Of a DNA stretch of 64,000 nt, positions 8,448-16,424 are shown piece by piece. Under the pieces are notes generated by a model. It was given only the letters and a program-made list of their open reading frames with translations, made no database searches and had not been told where the DNA came from. Position numbers and translations under genes: made by a program. Each line of letters starts with the position of its first letter. Within the stretch, counting starts at the first letter, position 1. Origin of the DNA: Sphaerisporangium krabiense (lineage in GTDB: Bacteria; Actinomycetota; Actinomycetes; Streptosporangiales; Streptosporangiaceae); contig NZ_JACHBR010000001.1 of assembly GCF_014200435.1 (NCBI RefSeq), positions 3,813,501 through 3,877,500 on the forward strand. The letters run 5' to 3'.

Positions 8448-9191
8448 TCACCGCGCCGCGGGCCCGGACTCGGGGGGCCTGCGCAGGCGCGTCACGAACT
8501 TGTACCGGTCGCCGCGGTACAGCGACTGCGCCCACTCCACCGGGTGGCCCTCGGCGTCGAAGGCGTGCCGGGTGAGCAGCAGCATCGGCAGGCCGACGTC
8601 CACGCCGAGGATCTGGGCGTCGTACGGCGTCGCCAGAACGGTCTCTATGATCTCCTCGGCGTCGGTGAGCTGCACGTTGTAGGCGTTGTGCAGGGTCTCG
8701 TAGAGAGAGGAGTGCACTTCGAGCTCCCGGCGCAGCCGCGAGAAGCGCCGTGCCGACAGGTGGGTGGTGTCGATCGACATCGGCTCGCCGTTGGCCAGCC
8801 GCAGGCGGTGGATGCGCAGCACGCGCCCGCCGGGGTTGATGCCCAGGCGGCGCGCCAGCGTCTCGTCGGCCGTGATGTAGTTGATGTCGAGGATCTTGGT
8901 GTCCGGTTCGAGGCCGACCGTCCGCAGATCTCCCGTGTACGACGTCAGTTGCAGCACCTGCGCCACCTTGGGCTGGGCGACGAAGGTGCCCTTGCCCTGG
9001 ATGCGCAGCAGGCGGCCCTCGATGACCAGCTCGGTGAGGGCCTGCCGCACGGTCGTGCGCGAGGTCTCGAAGCGCACGGCGAGAGCACGCTCGGGCGGCA
9101 GGGCCGCGCCGGCGGGCAGAGATTTGGTGAGTTCCAGCAGGTTCTTCTTGACGTCGTAGTATTTCGGAACCCGGGGAGAATCTTCCGTCAC
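8448..9191 (-). CDS. DasR-like GntR/HutC-family transcriptional regulator inside the bio operon
   Basis: A 247-residue regulator with an N-terminal winged helix ([20 protein letters not shown], about 32-51), the wing [13 protein letters not shown], and a C-terminal UTRA effector domain (from about 85). The resemblance to Streptomyces DasR is extensive: [66 protein letters not shown]. DasR responds to glucosamine-6-phosphate and controls chitin/GlcNAc genes. Here the gene starts inside bioF (GTGA overlap, 9188-9191) and ends 9 bp before bioD, so it is translationally coupled in a biotin operon. Its ligand and targets may differ from DasR. Autoregulation of the bio operon is inference. Confidence 0.88.
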   Translation of the reverse strand: MTEDSPRVPKYYDVKKNLLELTKSLPAGAALPPERALAVRFETSRTTVRQALTELVIEGRLLRIQGKGTFVAQPKVAQVLQLTSYTGDLRTVGLEPDTKILDINYITADETLARRLGINPGGRVLRIHRLRLANGEPMSIDTTHLSARRFSRLRRELEVHSSLYETLHNAYNVQLTDAEEIIETVLATPYDAQILGVDVGLPMLLLTRHAFDAEGHPVEWAQSLYRGDRYKFVTRLRRPPESGPAAR

Positions 9192-10342
9192 ACGCTCACC
9201 TTCATCTCGGCCACCGCGGTGAGCGCGCGTCCGATCACCGCGAGATCATCCGAACTCAGGTTGGCCCGTGCGGTCAACCTCAGACAAGACCGGCCGGAGG
9301 GCACGGAAGGCGGGCGGAAGCACCCCGCGCGCACTCCGTGCTCCGCGAACACCGCGGCGGCGGCGAGCGCGGCGTCCGGAGGGCCGAGCACGACCGGGAC
9401 GACCGCCGCCGCCGGCTCCAGGGTGGGCAGGCCTCGCTCCCGGACGGCGCGCGCCAGCGCGACCGCGATGTCGCGCGCCCGTCCCGGCAGGTCAGGATGG
9501 CCGCTCACGATATCAAGCGCCGCCAGTGCCGACGCAACGGACGCCGGGGCGAGGCCGGTGTCGAAGATGAACGCCCGTCCGGTGTCCACCAGCGTGTCCA
9601 CTATCTCCGGGGCGCCTAGCACGGCTCCCCCCTGTGCGCCAAGGGACTTGGACAATGTGACCGTTCTCACAATATCCGGCGCGCCGGCGAGCCCCGCGGC
9701 GTGTACGGCGCCGCGTCCGCCGTCCCCGATCACGCCCAGGGAATGCGCCTCGTCCACGATCAGCAGCGCGCCGTGCCGGGCGGCGGCCTCGTACAGCTCG
9801 GCGATGGGCGCGAGGTCGCCGTCCACGGAGAACACGGCGTCGGTCACCACGACGGCGTGCTCCTCCTGGCGCGCGGCCAGCGCCTTCTCGACGGCCGCCG
9901 GGTCGTTGTGCGGGGTGACCGCGACCCGGGCGCGCGACAGGCGGCAGGCGTCGATGATCGACGCGTGGTTGCCCTCGTCGCTGACCACCAGCCCGCCCGC
10001 GCCGAGCGTCGCCACCGCGGCCAGGTTGGCCAGGTAGCCGGAGGAGAACACCAGGGCGCGCGGGGCGCCGGCGAAGGCGGCGAGCCGTTCCTCCAGCTCG
10101 GCGTGCAGCCTCGTCGAGCCGGTGACCAGCCGTGACCCGGTCGAGCCCGCGCCCCACTCCTGGACGGCGGCCACGGCGGCCTCGATCAGCCGCGGGTCGC
10201 GGGACAGGCCCAGGTAGTCGTTGGAGGCCACGTCGATGAGCCCGTCGTGGGCCGGGGTGCGGGGGCGCAGGGCGCGCCGCAGCCCGGCCGCCTCGCGTGC
10301 GGCGGCGGCCGTGCGGAGTCGCTCCAGGGGGTCGGTTCTCAT
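9188..10342 (-). CDS. bioF: 8-amino-7-oxononanoate synthase
   Basis: PLP-dependent condensation of pimeloyl thioester with alanine, the first ring-forming step of biotin synthesis. With the ATG at 10342 the protein is 384 residues, typical of BioF. Visible features: NDYLGL at 41-46, [12 protein letters not shown] near 64-75, His126 in [11 protein letters not shown], Asp198 in IVDEAHS, and the PLP lysine Lys232 in [11 protein letters not shown]. An in-frame ATG at 10420 would add 26 residues rich in Pro/Gly that are not family-like, although GGAAG is upstream of it. It is the first gene of the bio operon, and its stop overlaps the next start by four bases. Confidence 0.94.
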   Translation of the reverse strand: MRTDPLERLRTAAAAREAAGLRRALRPRTPAHDGLIDVASNDYLGLSRDPRLIEAAVAAVQEWGAGSTGSRLVTGSTRLHAELEERLAAFAGAPRALVFSSGYLANLAAVATLGAGGLVVSDEGNHASIIDACRLSRARVAVTPHNDPAAVEKALAARQEEHAVVVTDAVFSVDGDLAPIAELYEAAARHGALLIVDEAHSLGVIGDGGRGAVHAAGLAGAPDIVRTVTLSKSLGAQGGAVLGAPEIVDTLVDTGRAFIFDTGLAPASVASALAALDIVSGHPDLPGRARDIAVALARAVRERGLPTLEPAAAVVPVVLGPPDAALAAAAVFAEHGVRAGCFRPPSVPSGRSCLRLTARANLSSDDLAVIGRALTAVAEMKVSV

Positions 10343-10469
10343 GGTCTCGTACGTCCCGTCACCGGCGGGCACGTCCCCCGGACGCGTCACAGGTCCGGCG
10401 GGCACCACATTGTCCTCCATCTGAGGAATCTTCCCAGGGCGTGGGTGGTCGATTCGCCTTGGGCGGGGG

Positions 10470-10488
10470 TGAGCACGCATGATGCTCA
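10470..10488. promoter_or_regulatory. Inverted repeat in the bioF/pdtaS divergent intergenic region
   Basis: TGAGCA - 7 nt - TGCTCA, 6-bp arms separated by CGCATGA. It lies between the divergent bioF and PdtaS-type kinase genes and touches the likely GTG start of the latter. It could be an operator for the DasR-like regulator or an unrelated factor; nothing in the sequence decides this. It does not match the DasR consensus (TGGTCTAGACCA type). Confidence 0.35.
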
Positions 10489-10489
10489 G

Positions 10490-11950
10490 GTGCCGACTCT
10501 CAGCGATTTGGTGGCGCGCCACACGACCCTCGATCCCGCCGACCTCGAATGGATGCAGTCGCTGGTCTCCGACTGGCAGCTCCTCGCCGACCTGTCCTTC
10601 GCCGACCTGGTGCTGTGGATCCCCCTGCGCGACGAGTCCGCCTGGGTCGCCGTCGCGCAGATGCGGCCCACCACCGGTCCGACCGTCTACCACGACGACG
10701 TGGTCGGCTCCATCGTCGCCGCGGGCGAGCGCCCCCTGATCGACACGGCCTGGCGCGAGCGCCGCATCTGCCGCGAGGGCGACCCGGACTGGTCCAGCGG
10801 CGTCCCGGTCCGCGAGGAGACCATCCCGGTGCGGCGCGACGACCATTTCGTGGCGGTGATCCAGCGTTCCACCAACCTGTCCTCGGCGCGCACGCCGTCC
10901 CGGCTGGAGCTCACCTACCTGCAGAGCGCCTCCGACCTGGCGCAGATGGTCGCCGAGGGGCGGTTCCCCTTCCCCGAGGACGGGCCCATCCTCGTCCGCT
11001 CGCCCCGCGTGGGCGACGGGCTGCTGCGGCTGGACCGGGCCGGGCGGGTCACCTACGCCTCGCCGAACGCGCTGTCGGCCTACCGCAGGCTCGGCCTCAA
11101 CGCCGACCTGGTGGGCTCCGAGTTGGGCAAGACCACGGCGGCGCTGTGCTACTCCGACGAGCCCATCAACGAGGACCTCATGCTGGTGGCGAGCGGCCGC
11201 GCGCCCCGGGAGACCGAGGTGGAGGCCGGGGCCAACGTCGTGCAGCTCCGGGCGATCCCGCTGATCGTGGGCGGCGGTCGCATCGGCGCCCTGGTGCTGA
11301 TCCGGGACGTCACCGAGCTGCGCCGCCGCGAGCGCGAGCTGCTGACCAAGGACGCCACCATCCGCGAGATCCACCATCGGGTGAAGAACAACCTGCAGAC
11401 GGTGGCCGCGCTGCTGAGGCTCCAGGCGCGGCGGCTCCAGGTGCCCGAGGGGCGGGAGGCCCTGGAGGAGGCCGTGCGCCGCGTCGGCTCGATCGCGATC
11501 GTCCACGAGACCCTTTCCCATACTCCTGAAGAGATCGTCGACTTCGACGACATCGCCGACCGCGTCATCGCGATGACCGGCGAGGTCTCGGCCGCCAACG
11601 TGATGCCGCGCCGGGTGGGCGGCTTCGGCATGCTGCCCGCGACCATCGCCACCCCGATGGCGATGGTGCTGACCGAGTTGCTGCAGAACGCCGTCCAGCA
11701 CGGTTTCGCCTACGGCAGCGGCAGCATCATGGTGATGGTGTCGCGCACGGAGGAACGGCTGGACCTGATCGTCGCCGACGACGGTCAGGGGCTCCCCGAG
11801 GGGTTCGACCTGGAGGCGTCCACGAGCCTCGGGCTGCAGATCGTCCGCACGCTGGTGGTGGGGGAGCTGTCGGGCCGCCTGGCGGTCAGGCCACGCCAGG
11901 GCGGGGGTACCGAGGTCTCGCTGACGATCCCGGTGCAGCCGGCCTCGTGA
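10490..11950 (+). CDS. pdtaS: PdtaS-type sensor histidine kinase (GAF-PAS-HisKA_2-HATPase)
   Basis: A 486-residue soluble kinase with no membrane segment. A GAF-like domain comes first (about 1-150; DLSFADLVLWIP, VAQMRPTTGPT, SRLELTYLQSASDLAQM), then a PAS domain (about 170-280). The HisKA_2 dimerisation helix EIHHRVKNNLQTVAALLRLQ has the phosphoacceptor His at about 295-296. The ATPase domain shows LTELLQNAVQHGF, DDGQGLPEGF and STSLGLQIV. This matches mycobacterial PdtaS (Rv3220c), which phosphorylates the ANTAR RNA-binding regulator PdtaR; no PdtaR gene is in view. As in mycobacteria it is beside whiB1. GTG 10490 gives the family-like N-terminus VPTLSDLV; GTG 10469 is an alternative. Confidence 0.88.
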   Translation: MPTLSDLVARHTTLDPADLEWMQSLVSDWQLLADLSFADLVLWIPLRDESAWVAVAQMRPTTGPTVYHDDVVGSIVAAGERPLIDTAWRERRICREGDPDWSSGVPVREETIPVRRDDHFVAVIQRSTNLSSARTPSRLELTYLQSASDLAQMVAEGRFPFPEDGPILVRSPRVGDGLLRLDRAGRVTYASPNALSAYRRLGLNADLVGSELGKTTAALCYSDEPINEDLMLVASGRAPRETEVEAGANVVQLRAIPLIVGGGRIGALVLIRDVTELRRRERELLTKDATIREIHHRVKNNLQTVAALLRLQARRLQVPEGREALEEAVRRVGSIAIVHETLSHTPEEIVDFDDIADRVIAMTGEVSAANVMPRRVGGFGMLPATIATPMAMVLTELLQNAVQHGFAYGSGSIMVMVSRTEERLDLIVADDGQGLPEGFDLEASTSLGLQIVRTLVVGELSGRLAVRPRQGGGTEVSLTIPVQPAS

Positions 11951-12010
11951 CCGGCGCCATGCCCGGATGGGCCGGATCGATCCGATCATTCGCCGGCCCG
12001 GGTACTGCGA

Positions 12011-12042
12011 CGCCCGGCCGTCGCGCGGGGCGACGCCGGGCG
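12011..12042. terminator. Probable convergent hairpin
   Basis: CGCCCGGC and GCCGGGCG, a perfect 8-bp stem with a 16-nt GC-rich loop, followed by TTCTCC. It lies between the 3' ends of pdtaS (11950) and whiB1 (12124). Confidence 0.5.
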
Positions 12043-12123
12043 TTCTCCGTACGGCCACGACGCTGGGGCGGTGCGGACGGCGTGGTGGCGCCTGTTCTTC
12101 GGGGGATGGTCTGTTCGGTAGGG

Positions 12124-12378
12124 TCAGACGGCCGCGCGGGCGCGGGCGCGGGCGGTGCGGCGCTTGAGCGCGCGGCGTTCGTCCTCGCTGAGACCGCCCC
12201 ACACGCCGGCGTCCTGACCGGACTCGATGGCCCACTTCAGGCAGGCGTCGACGACCGGGCAGGAGCGGCACACCTGCTTGGCCTCTTCTATCTGCATGAG
12301 TGCCGGCCCGGTGTTGCCGATCGGGAAGAACAGCTCGGGGTCCACGTCACGGCAGGCAGCGCGGTGGCGCCAGTCCAT
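12124..12378 (-). CDS. whiB1: WhiB1-family iron-sulfur transcription factor
   Basis: An 84-residue WhiB-like protein. Cys9, Cys37, Cys40 and Cys46 are the four 4Fe-4S ligands, GVWGG at 58-62 is the Wbl turn, and the tail RRALKRRTARARARA is basic. The N-terminus MDWRHRAACRDVDPELFFP and the segment QDAGVWGGLSEDERRALKRR match WhiB1 rather than other Wbl classes. WhiB1 is essential in mycobacteria, senses NO and binds the primary sigma factor. ATG 12378 has GGAG eight bases upstream. Its position beside pdtaS reproduces the mycobacterial gene order (Rv3219-Rv3220c). A CRP-type box sits 55-70 bp upstream of the start. Confidence 0.95.
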   Translation of the reverse strand: MDWRHRAACRDVDPELFFPIGNTGPALMQIEEAKQVCRSCPVVDACLKWAIESGQDAGVWGGLSEDERRALKRRTARARARAAV

Positions 12379-12432
12379 GCGTTCCACTCCTTCGTAGGTG
12401 GAGCCTGCGGCTCCGTCCGGATGACGGATGTT

Positions 12433-12448
12433 TGTGAACTCTTTCACT
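12433..12448 (-). promoter_or_regulatory. CRP-type operator upstream of whiB1
   Basis: TGTGAACTCTTTCACT fits the CRP/FNR consensus TGTGA-N6-TCACA with one mismatch. It is centred about 62 bp upstream of the whiB1 start. In M. tuberculosis the whiB1 promoter is a known cAMP-CRP target, so function here is a well-founded inference. Confidence 0.7.
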
Positions 12449-12669
12449 AACAAGAGCGAACTTTTGCCCGGGCCCTGGGGTTGTTAAGGTCCGGAGAGTC
12501 CTGTGTCATCGCCGCAGACCTTCGAGGACACTGGGTCGATCCTCAAACGTCCTACGTTCCGACGTCGTGTTGAGCTTTTCAGGCACGCCCAGGTCACGCA
12601 AGAGGTTTGGGAGAAGGTTTTGCCGGTTATGGCTGTCGGATGCATCACACTATGACGGCATGTGACGTA

Positions 12670-13614
12670 TTAGACCAGAACTTGTAACGCCGATGGCACG
12701 GAGCGGAACCGCACCCGCTCACACTCGCCGAGATAGTCGCCGTCGAGCTGGAACGCCGTCGGCCGCGCGGCCGTGATCGTGAACTCCTCCTCGTCGTGTA
12801 CGTGCACGAGATACCCGCCGCGGGGCAGCCCCACCCGCTCGCCGACTATCTGCCCGACCAGCCGCAGCATCGCGGCCGTGCCCATGCGCCGCATCCCCAG
12901 CAGGTCCAGCCCCGTGTCGAACCCCGCCCACGGCGTCGGATTGACCGGACGGTCGCCGAGCCACGTCCACGGCGCGGTGTTGGAGATGATCGCCATGAAG
13001 ACGCCGTCGACCGGCGGGCGGTGCGGCAGCTCCAGCCGCAGCGCCGGGTGGTGGCGGTCGGTCATGAGGTAGTGCCGCAGCGCGGTGTGCACGTAGCGGC
13101 CGGGGGAGGCCTTGTACCCGGCGCCGCGCAGGCCCTCGACCGCCCGCACGACCTCCGCGTCGTACCCCATCCCCGCGCAGAAGGTGAAGTACCTGCCGGC
13201 GGGGCCGTCGGCCCGGTCCTCCCAGAACGCCTGGCCCAGGCTGACGGTGCGGCGGCGGTCCTCCCGGATGGCCTCCAGCACCGCGCCCGTCGCCTCCACC
13301 GGATCGTTCGGCAGGCCGAGGGCGCGGGCGAACACGTTGGCGCTGCCCCCGGGGATCACGATCAGCGCCGGGGGCGGGCCGTCGCCGCCGGCCATGCCGT
13401 TCACGGCCTCGTTGATGGTGCCGTCGCCGCCGAGGACGGCCACGACGTCGAACCCCTTCTCGCGCGCGGTCGCGGCCAGGACCGCGGCGTGCCCGCGGTA
13501 GCCGGTCTGCTCCACCGTCAGGTCGACCTCCGCCCCGAGCGCGCGGACGAGGACGTCGCGTGTCCTGCGGTTGGTGGAGGTCGCCTTGGGGTTGGTCAGG
13601 AGGAGTGCCCGCAT
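12670..13614 (-). CDS. Diacylglycerol kinase-family lipid kinase
   Basis: A 314-residue cytosolic lipid kinase of the DagK/YegS superfamily. The nucleotide-binding motif VVAVLGGDGTINEAVNGM is at about 58-75, followed by VIPGGSANVFARALGLP. The C-terminal beta-sandwich contains FCAGMGYDAEVVRAVE and ends with TAFQLDGDYLGECERV. These enzymes phosphorylate diacylglycerol or related lipids using ATP. ATG 13614 is preferred because MRALLLTNPKA is the usual N-terminus; an upstream GTG at 13632 is possible. It is transcribed toward whiB1, separated from it by 291 bp that hold the CRP-type box but no gene. The exact lipid acceptor is unknown. Confidence 0.88.
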   Translation of the reverse strand: MRALLLTNPKATSTNRRTRDVLVRALGAEVDLTVEQTGYRGHAAVLAATAREKGFDVVAVLGGDGTINEAVNGMAGGDGPPPALIVIPGGSANVFARALGLPNDPVEATGAVLEAIREDRRRTVSLGQAFWEDRADGPAGRYFTFCAGMGYDAEVVRAVEGLRGAGYKASPGRYVHTALRHYLMTDRHHPALRLELPHRPPVDGVFMAIISNTAPWTWLGDRPVNPTPWAGFDTGLDLLGMRRMGTAAMLRLVGQIVGERVGLPRGGYLVHVHDEEEFTITAARPTAFQLDGDYLGECERVRFRSVPSALQVLV

Positions 13615-13703
13615 GCGGCCCAGCGTATCCACCGGTCACGCGGCGGCGACGCCGGTCAAGCCGGTCACGCGACCGCGAGCGGGGTCAAGTAGGGTGACCC
13701 GAT

Positions 13704-14081
13704 ATGGTGAACCGTCCGGTGACGCTCCCGGCCGCCGCCGCCGTCCTCGCGGTCGAGGGCCTGACCGCCATCGGTCTCGGCGGGTACGCCGGGGTGGAGA
13801 CGATCATCGGCGCCCCCGCCGACGTCTCCAGCTCGATCGTCGTGTCGGCCTTCGGGGTGGTCGTCGGCGCGGCGCTGCTGTGGGTCGCGTGGGGCGTGCT
13901 GCGGGCGGCCCGGTGGAGCCGGGCGCCCGGCGTGGTCACGCAGATCTTCGCGCTGCCGGTGGCCGTGTCGCTGGTGCAGTCGGAGCAGTACGTTCCCGGC
14001 GCGCTGCTGATCCTCTTCGCCGTCGCGGGCCTGGTGACGCTGCTGGCGCCGCCGACGACCCGCGCAATGATCAAGGACTGA
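13704..14081 (+). CDS. Small four-helix integral membrane protein, unknown function
   Basis: A 125-residue hydrophobic protein with about four predicted membrane helices (roughly 7-27, 42-65, 74-92 and 98-115) and short polar loops. No motif for a catalytic or transport function is visible. It is encoded alone on the plus strand between the lipid kinase (divergent) and the sigF gene (convergent, 16 bp apart). Codon use is like the neighbours. I do not recognise a named family; similar small hypothetical membrane proteins are common in actinobacteria. Confidence 0.75.
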   Translation: MVNRPVTLPAAAAVLAVEGLTAIGLGGYAGVETIIGAPADVSSSIVVSAFGVVVGAALLWVAWGVLRAARWSRAPGVVTQIFALPVAVSLVQSEQYVPGALLILFAVAGLVTLLAPPTTRAMIKD

Positions 14082-14097
14082 CCCGCGGCGCGGTGCC

Positions 14098-14898
14098 TCA
14101 GTCCTCGGCGGTGAGGCCCTCGCGGAGCTGGGCCAGCGTGCGGGCGAGCAGCCGCGAGACGTGCATCTGGGAGATGCCGAGCTCGGTGGCGATCTGCGAC
14201 TGGGTCATGTTCCCGAAGAACCGCAGCAGGAGAATGCGCTTCTCGCGCGGCGGCAGCCGTTCGAGCAGCGGCTTGAGCGACTCCCGGTACTCGACGCCCT
14301 CCAGGGACTCGTCCACGATGCCCAGGGAGTCGGAGACGGCGGGCGCGTCGTCGTCCCCGGAGTCGGGGGCGTCGAGCGAGACCGTGGAGTAGGCGTTGGC
14401 GGACTCCAGGCCCTCCAGCACCTCCTCCTCGCTCATCTGCAGGTGGGCGGCCAGCTCGGCGACGGTCGGAGCGCGGCCCTGGCGCTGGGACAGCTCGCTT
14501 ATCGCCTTGGTGAGCGACAGCTTCAGCTCCTGCAGGCGGCGCGGCACCCGCACCGCCCAGCCCTTGTCGCGGAAATGCCGCTTGATCTCGCCGACGATGG
14601 TGGGCGTGGCGTAGGTCGAGAACTCGACGCCGCGGGCGAGGTCGAACCGGTCGATCGACTTGATGAGGCCGATGGTGGCGACCTGCGTGAGATCGTCCAG
14701 CCACTCGCCGCGGTTGCGGAAGCGACGCGCCAGGTACTCCACCAGCGGGAGGTGGAGCTCGACCAGTTCGTCGCGGATGCGCTGGCGGCGGGGATCGTCG
14801 GCGGGAAGCTCCGCGAGCTCGCCGAACAGGCCTCGCGCCCGCACCCTGTCGGGGACGGTGCTCTCACTGCCGGCCATGGCGCGGGTCTTCTCCGTCAC
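14098..14898 (-). CDS. sigF: SigB/SigF-family RNA polymerase sigma factor
   Basis: A 266-residue group 3 sigma factor. Region 2 includes LVEYLARRFRNRGEWLDDLTQVATIGLIKSIDRFD and FSTYATPTIVGEIKRHFRDKGW. Region 3 covers VPRRLQELKL to AYSTVSLDAP, and region 4 has LPPREKRILLLRFF and the helix-turn-helix QSQIATELGISQMHVSRLL. This is the stress/sporulation SigF/SigB class. Its start overlaps the stop of the RsbW-type gene by four bases (GTGA, 14895-14898), the normal arrangement of anti-sigma and sigma, so stoichiometric expression is expected. Confidence 0.93.
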   Translation of the reverse strand: MTEKTRAMAGSESTVPDRVRARGLFGELAELPADDPRRQRIRDELVELHLPLVEYLARRFRNRGEWLDDLTQVATIGLIKSIDRFDLARGVEFSTYATPTIVGEIKRHFRDKGWAVRVPRRLQELKLSLTKAISELSQRQGRAPTVAELAAHLQMSEEEVLEGLESANAYSTVSLDAPDSGDDDAPAVSDSLGIVDESLEGVEYRESLKPLLERLPPREKRILLLRFFGNMTQSQIATELGISQMHVSRLLARTLAQLREGLTAED

Positions 14899-15332
14899 GT
14901 CAGCCTCGCAGAGCCTCGGCGCTTGTGCAGCACGATGCCCATGCGGTCGGGGGTGTCGGTCTCGGCGTCCACGTCGTCGGCGAGCGCGGTGAGCACCATC
15001 CAGGCGAAGTCATCGCGTTTCGGCTCGGCCTGACCGACCGTGCTCACCTCGACCCTGACGATCATCTCCTGGCCGGTGAGCTCGAACTCGGCGATCAGGT
15101 CGGTGCCGGGGACGGCATGGCCCAGCAACATGGCGCACGCCTCGTCGACCGCGATACGAAGATCCTCGATCTCGTCCAGCGTGAAGTCGAGCCGCGCCGC
15201 GAGCCCGGCCGTCGCCGTGCGCAGCACGGACAGATAGGCGCTGGCGGCGGGCAGTCGCACGCTCACCGCGTCACGGATTCCCGCAAGGCCGCCGGGGATG
15301 CCGTCCGCACGCGTCGCTGTCTCGTCGGTCAC
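14895..15332 (-). CDS. RsbW/UsfX-type anti-sigma factor
   Basis: A 145-residue GHKL-fold protein predicted to bind and silence the downstream sigma factor. The helix EIEDLRIAVDEACAMLLGHA is the N-box region; a canonical N-box Asn is not evident, as in mycobacterial UsfX-type proteins, so nucleotide binding may be atypical. The C-terminal DDFAWMVLTALADDVD and MGIVLHKRR segments are typical. GTG 15332 is preceded by GAGGAGGA at an ideal distance. No anti-anti-sigma gene is adjacent, so the partner that releases the sigma factor is elsewhere. Confidence 0.87.
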   Translation of the reverse strand: MTDETATRADGIPGGLAGIRDAVSVRLPAASAYLSVLRTATAGLAARLDFTLDEIEDLRIAVDEACAMLLGHAVPGTDLIAEFELTGQEMIVRVEVSTVGQAEPKRDDFAWMVLTALADDVDAETDTPDRMGIVLHKRRGSARLT

Positions 15333-15517
15333 GTTCCTCCTCGCACAGAGCTGCTGATTAGCAACTTACCGCCCCGTGTCCCCTGCTGGAGGACTGGGAC
15401 GCGCCGATAGTCGTGATCTTGTGGAATTGCGGCCCGTTTCCCTGACGTCCCGCTGTCCTTTTCTTACGTTTTCATCTGACCCGAAGCCTGCCGGAGAGGG
15501 TACCGCGCCGAAAGGCG

Positions 15518-15553
15518 CTGGCCTCGCGCGTTCAAGCGAGCACGCGAGGCCAG
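15518..15553 (-). terminator. sodN terminator
   Basis: Perfect 11-bp stem, CTGGCCTCGCG and CGCGAGGCCAG, with a 14-nt loop, 19 bp beyond the sodN stop codon. On the minus strand it is followed shortly by CGCCTTTCGG. Confidence 0.7.
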
Positions 15554-15571
15554 AATCGGGCAAAAAGGCGC

Positions 15572-15973
15572 TCAGGCCGCCTTGGTCTCCCAGAAGATCT
15601 TCGAGATCTCGTCGATCTTTCCGAGAAGGTCCTCGGCCTTGCTCACATCGACGGTGCCCTTGGCGCCCGCCGCGCCGGCGAGCTTGGTGGCGTCCCAGAA
15701 GAGCTGGTGCAGCTGGGGGTACTTCTCCACGTGCGGGGGCTTGAAGTAGTCGGTCCAGAGAACCCACAGGTGGTGCTTGACCAGCTCGGCGCGCTCCTCC
15801 TTGATCGTCAGAGCGCGCGCGCGGAACACGGGGTCGTCGTTGTCGGCGTACTTCTGCATGATCGCCTTCACGGACTCCGCCTCGATCCGCGCCTGGGCGG
15901 GGTCGTAGACACCGCAGGGCAGGTCGCAGTGCGCGGACGCGACATGGCCGGGCCGCAACAGTCGTGCGAGCAT
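15572..15973 (-). CDS. sodN: Nickel superoxide dismutase precursor
   Basis: Ni-SOD disproportionates superoxide. The precursor has a 14-residue leader ending SA, followed by the mature N-terminus HCDLPCGVYDPAQARIEAES. His15, Cys16 and Cys20 of the precursor (His1, Cys2, Cys6 after cleavage) form the nickel hook. The mature protein would be 119 residues, close to the usual 117. Start ATG 15973 follows GGAAGGAAA. The processing protease gene sodX is divergently transcribed 100 bp away, so the shared intergenic region probably controls both. Nickel-dependent regulation is expected from the family but no operator was identified. Confidence 0.96.
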   Translation of the reverse strand: MLARLLRPGHVASAHCDLPCGVYDPAQARIEAESVKAIMQKYADNDDPVFRARALTIKEERAELVKHHLWVLWTDYFKPPHVEKYPQLHQLFWDATKLAGAAGAKGTVDVSKAEDLLGKIDEISKIFWETKAA

Positions 15974-16073
15974 CGGTTTCCTTCCTTGATGCTGATATCG
16001 GGCAGCACTGTCCAGTGCCCAACTTACTCTCGTTGATTCGCCCGGGCGGCAGGGGATGGAGGCGACGCCGGTC

Positions 16074-16424
16074 ATGGTTCGGATCATGCGGGTACGGGTC
16101 GAGGGGGAGTCGATGTCCCCCGCGCTGCGGCCCGGCGACTGGGTGGTGGTGCGCCGCGGCGCGCCCGTGCGTCCGGGGGACGTGGTCCTGGCCCGGCTTC
16201 CCGGCGACCCCGGGACCATGATCGTCAAGCGTGCGGCGTGGCGCGAGCCCGGCGGTTGGTGGCTGGAGAGCGACAACCAGCGGGCCCCTGGCCGCAAGGA
16301 CAGCTGGGATTTCGGCGCCGTGCCCGCCGCGCTCGTGCTCGGCCGGGTGGTGTTCCGCTACTGGCCGGCCGGGCGTGTCGGCGGCGTGGCCGGCGGCGAC
16401 GCGCTCAGGCGGGACGGCCGCTGA
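16074..16424 (+). CDS. sodX: Ni-SOD maturation protease, signal peptidase S26-like
   Basis: A 116-residue S26-type peptidase expected to remove the NiSOD leader so that His1 becomes the free N-terminus. The catalytic Ser is in VEGESMSPALRPGDW (Ser13 with this start) and the general base Lys52 is in GTMIVKRAAW. The ESDNQRAPGRKDSWDFGAVP segment matches the GDN...SxDxG block of the family. There is no membrane anchor, consistent with cytoplasmic SodX. ATG 16074 has GGAGG 11 nt upstream; ATG 16056 has no properly spaced site but cannot be excluded. Divergent sodN confirms the role. Its last 20 bp overlap the convergent CGNR gene. Confidence 0.9.
   Translation: MVRIMRVRVEGESMSPALRPGDWVVVRRGAPVRPGDVVLARLPGDPGTMIVKRAAWREPGGWWLESDNQRAPGRKDSWDFGAVPAALVLGRVVFRYWPAGRVGGVAGGDALRRDGR

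Noticed and set aside
10343..12271. N-terminal extension of bioF by more than 600 residues
   Set aside because: It would run antisense through pdtaS; normal BioF length and start fit 10342 or 10420.
12670..12690. TAGACCA half of a DasR-type site near the end of the lipid kinase gene
   Set aside because: Only a half-site, inside a coding 3' end and far from any likely DasR target promoter.
13571..14392. Plus-strand open frame overlapping the lipid kinase start and the small membrane protein
   Set aside because: Out of frame with the recognised membrane protein and rich in Arg/Gly; a shadow frame.
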